Positions 37,979-46,365 of a stretch of 64,000 nucleotides of DNA are shown here, piece after piece; position 1 is the first letter of the stretch, and each line of letters starts with the position of its first letter. The DNA lies in assembly GCF_001693775.2 (NCBI RefSeq), contig NZ_MBEW02000008.1, positions 16,729-80,728 of the forward strand. The letters run 5' to 3'. A program made the position numbers and the translations under genes. This DNA is from Criibacterium bergeronii. Lineage in GTDB: Bacteria; Bacillota; Clostridia; Peptostreptococcales; Filifactoraceae. The notes beneath the pieces are model-generated. The model was given only the letters and a program-made list of their open reading frames with translations. It made no database searches and was not told where the DNA came from.

Positions 37979-38152
37979 CTATATAAATAAATTTATATTA
38001 CTTTCTGATGCTGCACCAAGATAGGTTGCCACTCCAACTACATCTACTCCATCAATTAGTTCTTCTTTTTTTATGCCCATTACATCCATAGACATAGCAC
38101 AAGCTAAAATTTTTACTCCTACAGCTTGAGCATTTTTGATTAAAGTCGGATT
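37979..38152 (-). pseudogene. 3' fragment of a DsrE/DsrF-family gene
   Basis: The minus strand reads about 57 codons with no start: NPTLIKNAQAVGVKILACAM, then SMDVMGIKKEELIDGVDVVG, then VATYLGAASESNINLFI and a stop. This matches the conserved C-terminus of the DsrE/F-like (peroxiredoxin-family) small proteins, including the ACxMSMDxMG element. A stop lies just upstream in frame and the N-terminal half, about 60-100 residues, is missing. A relic of a gene for a cytoplasmic sulfur- or redox-related protein. Confidence 0.8.
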
Positions 38153-38210
38153 TTATTTTAATAATCTTATTAGTTAATTTTTTAATTATATCTTAGATAA
38201 AACCATTATT

Positions 38211-38238
38211 CGCTATATCGTGATTATACGATATAGCG
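38211..38238. repeat. Inverted repeat, 10-bp perfect arms
   Basis: CGCTATATCG (38211-38220) and CGATATAGCG (38229-38238) around an 8-nt spacer, followed on the plus strand by ATATTTTTG. No plus-strand gene lies immediately upstream. It may be an old terminator or an operator dyad. Confidence 0.5.
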
Positions 38239-38278
38239 ATATTTTTGTTAATCAACTTAATATTTTTTAAATAAAAAT

Positions 38279-38317
38279 AAGCATAGAGAATTGTTTTATA
38301 AACAATTCTCTATGCTT
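38279..38317 (-). terminator. Terminator of the minus-strand lipoprotein gene
   Basis: Perfect 18-bp arms with a 3-nt loop (AAGCATAGAGAATTGTTT at 38279-38296 and its complement at 38300-38317), followed on the minus strand by TATTTTTATTT. It lies 19 bp after the stop at 38336. Confidence 0.9.
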
Positions 38318-38335
38318 AAAACTGTATAGGTTCTT

Positions 38336-39724
38336 TTAGTGGCCAAAACTTTCTATCTTCCATCCAGTTTGTGGAGATTCATAAATCATTTTGCAATCCC
38401 AATCTTGCTTGCCACTATTAATAGTTACTTCTTCGTTATATTGCAAATCCATATCAACTTTGAATATTTTTGTATTTTCGTCTGGCTCTTGAATTAATTT
38501 AATATTTAATACTTTTGCTGATTTCAAATTGTCGAATACATCTATACAATCATATGCATCTGTTAAAGGTAATGCAATATCTTCATTGTACAACTTATCA
38601 TTCGTTAGGTTTGATGATAGATTTTCTAGTATTTCTTTCTTTGACAAACAATATTTTGCCATATCTGCATTTTTTTGGTCTAGTGAATTAAAATACTTTT
38701 GGATAATCTGCTCTAGACTAAGTTTTGACAATATCTTTTCAGTGTCATTAGCTTTTATATTTTTTGCAAGCCATTCATCTACTGTTAACCCAGTAACTTT
38801 TTCAAAGCTGTTGCCTTTTAAACTACATGAATTAAATGTGCTATGTCTACCTGCACTTATAAAAGCTCCAATTATTTTATCTGATTTCTTCACCACTACT
38901 GCCCTGCAATTTTTAGCTGGAAAAAATTCTTCTGGCATAGGCTCTATAATCCTATAAATTGATACATCTGCTTCGCCAAGATTATTATTCATATCTAGGC
39001 CAATGTCTTTAGAAAGCTCATTACAGTATGAAAAATAGTATAAAGATGGATAAATCTCTTTCAAGGTGCTTAAATCCTGTAAGTTCGCTTTAACATTTCC
39101 TATTTTATAATCTAATGTCCAGCCATACTCTTTAAAAAGTAAGCTTGCCTGCTCATCTTCTACTATTGAAAAATTTTCTTTAGACACGTCAAAATAATCA
39201 TCTAATAATACCATTTTAAAGTTTTTTTCTTTATTTTTATCCTCTTGTTTAATGGTTATATACCAAGTCTTATACCCATCTACATTCTCAGGTTGTAAAC
39301 TTGTATCACTTGATTTATAGTATCGGGTATTGATATTATATAATAAATTTTGTGTCAAATCATTATTATCAATTTTACCATTATAAAAATTAATATTAAT
39401 AGTCGAAATCTTTGAGTTATTTTCCCAATATTTTTGTGCAATTTCATTCATATGCTCTACATTTATGACTGGCTTTAAATGATTAACTACCTGTAACAAA
39501 TCATTATCGTTAAAACTTTTGTCAACTTCAAAATATATAGACAATTCGGGACGTGTAAAATATACATTAAAATTTTTTATTTTTTCTTTTAAAACACTTG
39601 AAGAAATTTCCTTTTTAAAATCTTCAAATTGCTTGGTTTTAACAGTTTTAGTTGTACTACAACCCACAAGTGATAATATAATAATTAACATAAACGAAAT
39701 TATTTTTAATTGTTTGAGCATCAT
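38336..39724 (-). CDS. Large uncharacterised lipoprotein
   Basis: 462 residues. The signal peptide ends LIIILSLVGCSTT with a lipobox cysteine. The start is one of two adjacent ATGs behind AGAGGTGACC. The central part has no motif I recognise. The C-terminal 130 residues (LEQIIQKYFNSLDQKNADMAKYCLSKKEIL...) look like the small cystatin/NTF2-like DUF4829-type domain of Firmicute lipoproteins; this is an inference. A single gene with its own strong terminator. Confidence 0.8.
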   Translation of the reverse strand: MMLKQLKIISFMLIIILSLVGCSTTKTVKTKQFEDFKKEISSSVLKEKIKNFNVYFTRPELSIYFEVDKSFNDNDLLQVVNHLKPVINVEHMNEIAQKYWENNSKISTININFYNGKIDNNDLTQNLLYNINTRYYKSSDTSLQPENVDGYKTWYITIKQEDKNKEKNFKMVLLDDYFDVSKENFSIVEDEQASLLFKEYGWTLDYKIGNVKANLQDLSTLKEIYPSLYYFSYCNELSKDIGLDMNNNLGEADVSIYRIIEPMPEEFFPAKNCRAVVVKKSDKIIGAFISAGRHSTFNSCSLKGNSFEKVTGLTVDEWLAKNIKANDTEKILSKLSLEQIIQKYFNSLDQKNADMAKYCLSKKEILENLSSNLTNDKLYNEDIALPLTDAYDCIDVFDNLKSAKVLNIKLIQEPDENTKIFKVDMDLQYNEEVTINSGKQDWDCKMIYESPQTGWKIESFGH

Positions 39725-39874
39725 TGGTCACCTCTAAGTTTCAAGTTCTGATTGACAAGTTTATAAATATAATATATCATAATATCGAAACATATTCAAT
39801 ACGAATATATTTTTTTATTGAATACTCATCAGATTAATTAAACAATTAAAAAACCTTACATGATTGGAGTTTTC

Positions 39875-40177
39875 ATGCTAAAAAAATTTATATATTATTT
39901 TCCAGCGATATCATTTTTTATTTTGATGATATGGTTGTCATATATTTTTGGTATAAGCTCTATGGAAAACACTGCGTTTATAGTTGAATTCTTATTTATT
40001 TTGGCAGGCTTTTTATTGTCAAAAAAGCTTATAGTTGGTAGTTTTATAGGAATAATTCCAGCAATTGGTTTTATTTTAGCCGGTCAAAATTCTAAAACAG
40101 GACTGGAAACTCCTATTGGCATTTTTGTTCTTATTTATTTTTTGCTATGTATTTATCTAGTACATAAAAGCAACTAG
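39875..40177 (+). CDS. Small polytopic membrane protein, unknown
   Basis: About 100 residues from ATG 39875 behind TTGGAG; an ATG at 39860 is less well placed. Four hydrophobic segments (about 6-23, 32-46, 52-68, 83-97) with little soluble sequence. No family recognised. It opens a short plus-strand run of small genes. Confidence 0.65.
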   Translation: MLKKFIYYFPAISFFILMIWLSYIFGISSMENTAFIVEFLFILAGFLLSKKLIVGSFIGIIPAIGFILAGQNSKTGLETPIGIFVLIYFLLCIYLVHKSN

Positions 40178-40221
40178 TTATTTTTAGTCTATTTATATTA
40201 AAATAAAAGGAGTTTTTGACT

Positions 40222-40401
40222 TTGCCTATAAGCGAGGATGCAGTTTTTAAGATTTTAGACACTGCAAACGGCAGAGATTGGGCTTTAGTTGATTGCTCTT
40301 TAGAAATTTTTGCAACAGAACTTAATTCACGAACAAACCTCTACAATGTAATTATTAAAAACGGTGAGGTCGTGGAAGTGTCAGAGAAATACTTGCCATA
40401 A
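40222..40401 (+). CDS. Small protein of unknown function
   Basis: About 59 residues, LPISEDAVFKILDTANGRDW..., ending VVEVSEKYLP. It starts at a TTG 9 bp after AAAGGAG; a TTG at 40216 is too close to that site. Soluble and acidic, no recognised family. It may be a short real gene or a remnant, as it is followed directly by a damaged gene. Confidence 0.45.
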   Translation: MPISEDAVFKILDTANGRDWALVDCSLEIFATELNSRTNLYNVIIKNGEVVEVSEKYLP

Positions 40402-40427
40402 AAGCTTTCAAATAGCTAGATTTTTAT

Positions 40428-40811
40428 ATGATACTATTGAAACAGCGACTAAAAGCTTTTGAAACAGCAAGTAATTATATCCGCTTTACTATTCCATTTG
40501 ATAAAGATGTTGGGTTAAATAAAACGCAAAAAATAGTGATTGAGCTTTTGATAGAAAACCCAAGCTATACTTCAGAAAACTTAGCAGAAAAAATTGGTGT
40601 AACAAACAGAACCATAAAGAGAGCTTTTAAAATATTTCAAGAGAAAAAAATATTAGAGCGAATTGGTTCTAAAAAAAGCTGGAGTTGGATAATAATTATA
40701 CTAAATTACTTTGAAAATTGTAGCATACATATTAAAAAGAAATTTATGCTACTACCTCATGCAAAAATTTTTATAATTAAAACTAATACTACATTTTCTT
40801 ATGTAAGTTAG
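40428..40811 (+). pseudogene. Remnant of a winged-helix protein (C-terminal fragment)
   Basis: The open frame encodes SNYIRFTIPFDKDVGLNKTQ and then a winged helix (IVIELLIENPSYTSENLAEK...TNRTIKRAFKIFQEKKIL...ERIGSKKSW). This layout resembles the C-terminal end of AlbA_2/Schlafen-like ATP-binding regulators. The first residues have no domain. A related frame (RFLYDTIETATKSF) ends one base away at about 40459, suggesting a frameshift. The last 40 residues after the wing look like read-through of non-coding DNA. I read it as a degraded gene; a small functional DNA-binding protein is the alternative. Confidence 0.55.
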
Positions 40812-40844
40812 TATTAGATAATTCAAAGTAAAGATTATGAAAAA

Positions 40845-40888
40845 AAAGATGGTTGCAGATTATATGAAATTTGCAGCCATCTTTTTTT
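40845..40888. terminator. Bidirectional terminator upstream of ylqF's 3' end
   Basis: AAAGATGGTTGCA (40845-40857) pairs with TGCAGCCATCTTT (40872-40884), with one G-U pair and flanking T runs on both strands. It serves ylqF on the minus strand. Confidence 0.85.
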
Positions 40889-40913
40889 ATTTTCAAATTT
40901 ATGTTTGTACTAA

Positions 40914-41765
40914 TTAATCTAAAAGCACTCTGCCATATTTTCCTGCTCTAAATTCACTTAATATATCATTTGACAATCTAAAATAATCTATTTCTGAGCC
41001 TTTTTTAAAGAAACCTCTCTTTTTAGCAATTGTCTGAGATATTTCCTCAAAATCTTCTATTTCATCAGGTATTTCATATAATTCATACAACGCTTTTCTA
41101 TTTTGTGACGCTTTAATATATTTTATTAATTCATAATATAAGTCTTCTATTTCTAAGACCTCGTCTTTTATACTACCTAAAAAGCTTAGATTTAATGCTA
41201 CTTTTTTATCCTCTATCTTTGGATATAGTATCCCCGGTGTATCAAGTAGCTCTATATCCCCTTTGATTTTTAACCATTGTCTTGTTTTTGTAATACCGGG
41301 TTTATTTCCTACCTTTGCTTTTTTGCTGCCTAAAATAGTATTTATTAAAGTGGATTTACCAACATTTGGTATTCCTACTATCATTATTCTAAGTGGCTTT
41401 TTTATTATGCCCTTTGCCTTGTTTTTTTGGTAAAATTCTTCTTTTTTTTGCTCTAATAAATCCATCAGTGCTTTTATGCCCTGCTTGCTGGTTGCATCTA
41501 CAATGCAAGCTGGAATGTTTTTATCTTCATAATATTTTTTAAATGGCTCAAGACGTCTTTCATCACTCAAGTCCTTTTTTGTAAAGCATATTATTCTATC
41601 TTTTTGCCCTACCATATTATCTATATCCGGATTTTTAGAGCTTATAGGTGCTCTTGCATCAAGTAGCTCAACTACTAGATTGACCAGCTTTAAGCTCCCG
41701 ATAATCTCTTCCTTGGTCTTTTTCATGTGACCGGGATACCAGTTTATTACTTTATTTTCTTCCAT
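40914..41765 (-). CDS. ylqF: Ribosome biogenesis GTPase YlqF/RbgA
   Basis: 283 residues of the circularly permuted GTPase family. INWYPGHMKKTKEEI leads, then DARAPISSKNPD, G4 as FTKKDL, G1 as IVGIPNVGKSTLIN and G3 as LLDTPGILYP. The C-terminal domain ends in a basic GKYGRVLLD. RbgA promotes late maturation of the 50S subunit. It is 29 bp downstream of ktrA on the same strand. Confidence 0.96.
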   Translation of the reverse strand: MEENKVINWYPGHMKKTKEEIIGSLKLVNLVVELLDARAPISSKNPDIDNMVGQKDRIICFTKKDLSDERRLEPFKKYYEDKNIPACIVDATSKQGIKALMDLLEQKKEEFYQKNKAKGIIKKPLRIMIVGIPNVGKSTLINTILGSKKAKVGNKPGITKTRQWLKIKGDIELLDTPGILYPKIEDKKVALNLSFLGSIKDEVLEIEDLYYELIKYIKASQNRKALYELYEIPDEIEDFEEISQTIAKKRGFFKKGSEIDYFRLSNDILSEFRAGKYGRVLLD

Positions 41766-41794
41766 TAAATCACCTTTAAATAATTTTTATTATT

Positions 41795-42439
41795 TTACAT
41801 TTCCCCTATTTTGTCTATATCTATAGTCTTGCCGATTAGGATTAATTTCCAATCTTCTTCTAATACTAGCTCAGGTCTTGGCATCGTATCGACCAAGCCA
41901 TCTTTTCTAATTGCGATTATAGATACTCTATAATTTTTTCTCACGTCTAAATCTATAATACTTTTACCCACCCATTTTTTTGGTACACTTAAATCCGCTA
42001 CGGTGTAATCAGGGCCTAAATTCAGTTTTTCTATAAAGTTTTTTGAAACTAGGCTCTGAGCTACTTTTTGCCCCATTTCTCTTTCCGGAGTAACTACAAT
42101 ATCTGCACCTATTTTATATAATATTTTTTCCTGAATTTCATTTCCTGATTTGCATACTACATATGGTACGCCCAACTCTTTAACTACAATTGTAGCAATG
42201 ACTGATGCCTCAATATCTGAACCGATACTTATTACAGCTACATCACATTCACCAACACCTATTTTTCTAAATACATTTTCATCTATTTCTGCTGTAACGG
42301 CAGTTGTTACCTCATCTCTTATCTGCTGGATAACCTCTTTGTCACTGTCTACCGCAAGTACGTCATATCCCAATTTATACAATGTCTTTGCAACAGCTCT
42401 GCCAAACCTACCACAACCAATTACTGCAAAATTTTTCAT
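41795..42439 (-). CDS. ktrA: Potassium uptake regulator KtrA/KtrC (RCK domain)
   Basis: 214 residues with a single RCK_N (AVIGCGRFGRAVAKTLYKLGYDVLAVD) and one RCK_C domain (about 130-214). This is the KtrA/C layout, not the duplicated TrkA one. It binds nucleotide and gates KtrB, encoded 15 bp upstream. It is the window's second K+ system beside trkA-trkH at 2.9-5.7 kb. Confidence 0.93.
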   Translation of the reverse strand: MKNFAVIGCGRFGRAVAKTLYKLGYDVLAVDSDKEVIQQIRDEVTTAVTAEIDENVFRKIGVGECDVAVISIGSDIEASVIATIVVKELGVPYVVCKSGNEIQEKILYKIGADIVVTPEREMGQKVAQSLVSKNFIEKLNLGPDYTVADLSVPKKWVGKSIIDLDVRKNYRVSIIAIRKDGLVDTMPRPELVLEEDWKLILIGKTIDIDKIGEM

Positions 42440-42454
42440 GTTACCTCCAATATA

Positions 42455-43783
42455 TTAACCTATTTCAACATCTTCCTTTGGATATTCATAGCCGGTCTTA
42501 TTATCCGGTTTAATAAATGAATAAAGCACTGTAAGAGAACCCACTCTACCAAAATACATTATAATAATAAGCACTACTCTTGCTATTAAATTAAGCTTTG
42601 GAGTAATACCAAGCGTCAAGCCTACAGTTGCATACGCAGACGTTACTTCATACAATACCTGCATAAAACTAAACTCAGGATTTGTAAAAGAAATTATCAT
42701 CGTACCGGTAATGATTAGGAAAAATGCCAAGCATAGTATAATCAACGCCTTATTAACTATATCATAGGATATAGTCCTTTTAAATGCCTCAACTCTAGGC
42801 TTATTTTTTATCAACGATAATGCAGAAACTATAATCACAAAAATTGTAGTCGTCTTTAACCCTCCCGCTGTAGAACCCGGACTACCACCTATAAACATCA
42901 ATATAATCATCAAAAATGACGTAGACTCTCTTAAACTTGCGAGTTCCAGCGTGTTAAATCCGGCTGTCCTTGGACTAACCACTTGAAACAATGATGCTAA
43001 AATAGAGTCCTTTAAAGTCATAGTAGCTAAGGAATTACCCTTTTCCAATAAGAAAAATAAAATTGTAGGAAAAATTATCAAAATAGACGTAACTATAAGT
43101 ACAACTTTAGATTGTAAGGATATTTTTTTTCTTAACTTGAAATGAATTCCATCAACTAATACTACAAATCCCAAACCTCCAAAAATTATTAGTAGCATTA
43201 TAGTGACATTTACAATTACGCTGGATTGATATGCAGTAAGTGACGAAAAGTTACCCATAATGTCAAAGCCTGCATTACAAAAAGCAGATATTGAATGGAA
43301 TAGTCCGTAAAGTATACCTTTTTTAAATCCAAATTGTGGTACAAAAACTATGCTTAAAAGAGCCGCTCCTATTAGTTCTGTAGTTACTACTAAAAGTAGT
43401 ATTTTTTTTAACAGTTTTACTACACCATTTACTACACTAATGCCCAAGCTATCTTTTACAAGCATTCTTTGTGAAAAAGATATTTTTTTACCCGCAAAAA
43501 TTACCGGCATCGTGGCAAGGCTCATAAATCCTACGCCACCAATTTGAATTAGTGCTATAATAATAAACTTACCGAAAACAGACCAATATGTACCTGTATC
43601 CAGCACCACAAGTCCTGTTACACATAATGCTGAGGTAGCAGTAAATACACAATCAAAATAATTGGTTGGCTCACCACTAGCACTTGAAACAGGCAGTGAT
43701 AATAAAAAAGCTCCAATTAATATTAAAAGAAAAAATCCCCCGGCAATTATTTGTGAACCGCTAAACTTCCTAAATATATTCAA
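42455..43783 (-). CDS. ktrB: Potassium channel subunit KtrB/KtrD
   Basis: 442 residues, TrkH/KtrB family. The filter-containing loops show FTATSALCVTGLVVLDTG, SISAFCNAGFDIMG, VVSPRTAGFNTLEL and VTSAYATVGLTLGIT. Shorter than TrkH and paired with a single-RCK gate, which indicates the Ktr (Na+-coupled or K+) type. The start ATG is followed by a basic segment, NIFRKFSGSQIIAGGFF. Confidence 0.94.
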   Translation of the reverse strand: MNIFRKFSGSQIIAGGFFLLILIGAFLLSLPVSSASGEPTNYFDCVFTATSALCVTGLVVLDTGTYWSVFGKFIIIALIQIGGVGFMSLATMPVIFAGKKISFSQRMLVKDSLGISVVNGVVKLLKKILLLVVTTELIGAALLSIVFVPQFGFKKGILYGLFHSISAFCNAGFDIMGNFSSLTAYQSSVIVNVTIMLLIIFGGLGFVVLVDGIHFKLRKKISLQSKVVLIVTSILIIFPTILFFLLEKGNSLATMTLKDSILASLFQVVSPRTAGFNTLELASLRESTSFLMIILMFIGGSPGSTAGGLKTTTIFVIIVSALSLIKNKPRVEAFKRTISYDIVNKALIILCLAFFLIITGTMIISFTNPEFSFMQVLYEVTSAYATVGLTLGITPKLNLIARVVLIIIMYFGRVGSLTVLYSFIKPDNKTGYEYPKEDVEIG

Positions 43784-43954
43784 ATTTCCATCTCCATGGT
43801 AATATTTTAAACATTTGATAACAATTAATCATGATATACTATTTTCAAAGATTTTTCTATATTTATTTAAAATAATTTACTATTTAAAGGATATTTTACA
43901 AATTTTTAATGCTTTAAAGGATTGAATTATTTTTATATTACTTTAAAAATTTAT

Positions 43955-44275
43955 CTATAGGTTTACTCCAAATAAATATCCTATTGCATAGGTTATAGTC
44001 ATAGCAAGTATTCCGCCTACTAAGTTTCTTATTACTGCCCTTTTTGTATTTGCCCTGCCTAGTTTAGCTGATGTAGCTCCAACCATGCCCAGCACCAAGC
44101 CTGCTGTAGATACTACTCCATCGTTAGCACCTAATACAGCCGCTCTTAACTGATTTAGTCTTTGGTTTGCATTTTCGTTCATGGAGTCATACCACGCATG
44201 GTCTTTTGGCATTTTATTTAGTTTCGCCTGCTTTTGTTTCAGCTCTTTGCTCTTAGTTTCATTTATTTCAGACAT
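43955..44275 (-). CDS. Miniature VIT1/CCC1-family protein (internally deleted)
   Basis: 106 residues with an intact GGAGG site and ATG. Residues about 38-66 (LNQLRAAVLGANDGVVSTAGLVLGMVGA) match the first membrane segment of VIT/CCC1 iron/manganese transporters, including the NDG motif. Residues about 73-105 (GRANTKRAVIRNLVGGILAMTITYAIGYLFG) match the last segment of the same family. The 120 or so residues between them, with the other helices and the metal-binding region, are missing in frame. Two helices cannot form the usual five-helix transporter. It is either a recent in-frame deletion or a reduced derivative. Confidence 0.75.
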   Translation of the reverse strand: MSEINETKSKELKQKQAKLNKMPKDHAWYDSMNENANQRLNQLRAAVLGANDGVVSTAGLVLGMVGATSAKLGRANTKRAVIRNLVGGILAMTITYAIGYLFGVNL

Positions 44276-44480
44276 TTATCCTCCATAATTTATAAAGTGT
44301 CGATTTATTAAAATTTTATATCTTCCATTATAACAGTTTTTTTGATATGTTATAACTTTTTTTAGATAATTATAGTCAATTTTAAAGCTTTTTATAATGA
44401 AAATCAAACAATATCCACCAGTAACGTATTAAATTTCCTTGATATTTGGAAAAAATATTTATACTAATTTTATATTTTCA

Positions 44481-44509
44481 TTGACACAAAATATTAATAA
44501 GACTAAAAT
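44481..44509 (+). promoter_or_regulatory. Sigma-A promoter of the DUF554 gene
   Basis: TTGACA (44481-44486), a 17-bp spacer and TAAAAT (44504-44509). The predicted leader is about 110 nt. The rest of the 350-bp gap (44276-44626) is AT-rich with no gene seen. Confidence 0.75.
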
Positions 44510-44626
44510 GTCTTTTGTAGTATTTAGACTAGGTTGTGGCATATAAAAATATAAATGCTTATGTTGTGCAATAAATACTGATTGGGAATAATATTTTAAT
44601 AATTTAAGCTATAAATTGGAGACAAA

Positions 44627-45346
44627 GTGGTAGGAATAGGTACGATTGTAAATGTGATAGCTGTTTTTTGCGGTGGAGTTATAGGTCAATTTATTAAGGG
44701 TGGATTAAAAAAATCCTACGAACAAATCCTTATGGATGCTCTTGCATTGGCTACATTATTTGTAGGGCTTGCAGGGTCGCTATCGGGACTATTAGCTATA
44801 AAAGATGGTAAAATTGTTACTCAAAATACGATGGTTATGATAGTTTCATTAGTATTAGGTAGCTTAATAGGGCAGATGATAGACATTGACTCTTATTTTT
44901 ATAAATTCGGTGAGTTTTTAAAATCTAAATTTTCTAAATCAAATGATGATAGCAATTTTGTAGAGTCATTTGTTTCAATTAGTTTAATAATATGTGTTGG
45001 TGCAATGGCAATAGTCGGCTCTTTGCAAGATGCCATACTGAGAGACCCGTCCACTTTATTTGCTAAATCAATTTTAGACTTTGCTATAACTATGATATAC
45101 AGCTCTACACTTGGTAAGGGTGCAATATTTGGATGCATTTCAGTAGGCATTTACCAAGGATTTATTACATTGGTTGGTTTTTTTGCAGGAAATTTTTTGA
45201 CAGAGTTAATGATTGAATACTTGTCGTTTGTCGGCTCTATATTGATATTTACAATTGGTGTTAATATGCTATTTCATACAAAGGTCAAGGTTGCAAATAT
45301 GTTGCCATCAATTGTGATAGCAGTGCTTTATACATTTTTTATGTAA
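44627..45346 (+). CDS. DUF554 family membrane protein (YdfK-like)
   Basis: 239 residues from a GTG behind TTGGAG. It starts GIGTIVNVIAVFCGGVIGQFIKGGL and contains GLAGSLSGLLAI, LVLGSLIGQMIDID, ICVGAMAIVGSLQDAI and SSTLGKGAIF, all typical of DUF554. About six to seven helices. The function of the family is unknown; a transport role is likely. Monocistronic between a promoter and a terminator. Confidence 0.9.
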   Translation: MVGIGTIVNVIAVFCGGVIGQFIKGGLKKSYEQILMDALALATLFVGLAGSLSGLLAIKDGKIVTQNTMVMIVSLVLGSLIGQMIDIDSYFYKFGEFLKSKFSKSNDDSNFVESFVSISLIICVGAMAIVGSLQDAILRDPSTLFAKSILDFAITMIYSSTLGKGAIFGCISVGIYQGFITLVGFFAGNFLTELMIEYLSFVGSILIFTIGVNMLFHTKVKVANMLPSIVIAVLYTFFM

Positions 45347-45367
45347 GGTTTTTTGCAAATATTTAAA

Positions 45368-45404
45368 AAGAAGGAGTGATATTTTCTATCACTTCTTCTT
45401 TTTT
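45368..45404 (+). terminator. Terminator of the DUF554 gene
   Basis: AAGAAGGAGTGATA (45368-45381) pairs with TATCACTTCTTCTT (45387-45400), followed by TTTT. Confidence 0.85.
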
Positions 45405-45435
45405 GTATAAAATCTATTAACTTTTATAATTTCGC

Positions 45436-45849
45436 TTATTTTTTAACTATAGAGATTATTTCGCCATTGAAAGAGTCAGTTTCGCTCATTTCGCCAGTGT
45501 AAGTGATTTGTACATTATCTCCAGCAGCTAGTGAGTCATAGCCTTCTATAGCTTTTGGGTCACTTATACTTACTGGATATTCTTTTCCATCAGCGTCTTT
45601 AATTACAAGCATCATATCTTTCTTTTCAGTTATAGTTGCCTCAATTGTTTTTTGTTCAGCGTTAGCGTCAGTTTTTTCTCCTTCTTTTGCATCAGTAGCT
45701 GCTGCATCCTTTGTTTGTGCGTTTTCAGCAGATTGTTCTGTAGCTGCCTTGTCGTCTTTTGCTGGAGCTTCTGTCTTTGAGCCACCGCAGGCTGCTAAGC
45801 CTAAAGATAAACCTAATACTAATGTTAATGCCATTACTTTCCTTTTCAT
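45436..45849 (-). CDS. Small lipoprotein with acidic linker and beta-rich C-terminus
   Basis: 137 residues. The lipoprotein signal is LTLVLGLSLGLAACGGS. A low-complexity Ala/Lys/Asp/Glu-rich linker spans about 25-65. A compact domain then reads IEATITEKKDMMLVIKDADGKEYPVSISD...GDNVQITYTGEMS, an OB-like fold as seen in DUF3221-type lipoproteins. Ligand unknown. The gene has GGAGG-type spacing upstream (AGGAGGAAGTT). Confidence 0.82.
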   Translation of the reverse strand: MKRKVMALTLVLGLSLGLAACGGSKTEAPAKDDKAATEQSAENAQTKDAAATDAKEGEKTDANAEQKTIEATITEKKDMMLVIKDADGKEYPVSISDPKAIEGYDSLAAGDNVQITYTGEMSETDSFNGEIISIVKK

Positions 45850-45985
45850 AACTTCCTCCTAAAAATCCTCTAATATAAAATTTTGTTTGAATATAAATCT
45901 AACAAGCTCATTTATCAAACATTGCCTATTATAATTTTAAATTAATAAAAAAAGCTTAACAATTTATTATATGTTTAATCGTTTT

Positions 45986-46014
45986 TTGACATCTATTTTT
46001 GCTTTGTATATAAA
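45986..46014 (+). promoter_or_regulatory. Orphan sigma-A-like promoter
   Basis: TTGACA (45986-45991), a 17-bp spacer and TATAAA (46009-46014) point rightward, but no plus-strand gene follows. The next structure is the hairpin at 46056-46098 and then the minus-strand aminotransferase remnant. Confidence 0.5.
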
Positions 46015-46055
46015 ACCGTTGAATTTTAAGCTTTATATTGCTTTAAACCGCATAA

Positions 46056-46098
46056 AAAAATTTCAATAAAAAATAAATTATTTTTCATTGAAATTTTT
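46056..46098. terminator. AT-rich hairpin downstream of the aminotransferase remnant
   Basis: AAAAATTTCAAT (46056-46067) and ATTGAAATTTTT (46087-46098) form a 12-bp stem with AT-rich ends. It could be the old terminator of the aminotransferase gene on the minus strand, or end a transcript from the promoter at 45986 on the plus strand. Confidence 0.5.
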
Positions 46099-46109
46099 AA
46101 ATCAAATTA

Positions 46110-46365
46110 TTAAAACCTTAATTTTTCCATTCTGTCAAAGGCTTTTTCAAGCATATCCATATTTTTTGTAAGTGTCATTCTAATGTTATCCTTACCTGTT
46201 TCTCCAAACAAATGAATTTTTCACCAAATGCGTAATAAGTATAAATTTCATCAGCAAACACTAATAAATCATGTCAGGATATTTTTTTAATGCCTCAGTA
46301 TCTAGGCTTAATGCCTCTGCTAATTGCTGGTATTTATCGGCAACAAATTCTTTAGTGTTGTTCAT
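46110..46365 (-). pseudogene. Decayed PLP-dependent aminotransferase (three fragments)
   Basis: The minus strand starts with a good ribosome site (AAAGGAG) and encodes MNNTKEFVADKYQQLAEALS...ALKKYPDMI, the N-terminus of class I/II aminotransferases. After a frameshift near 46265 it reads VFADEIYTYYAFGEKFICLE, the core strand with the PLP-contacting Asp and Tyr. A third frame then gives IRMTLTKNMDMLEKAFDRMEKLRF and a stop, the family's C-terminus. About 256 bp remain of a gene normally near 1.2 kb. The cofactor lysine and most of the domain are gone. The function lost cannot be defined beyond the fold. Confidence 0.85.
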
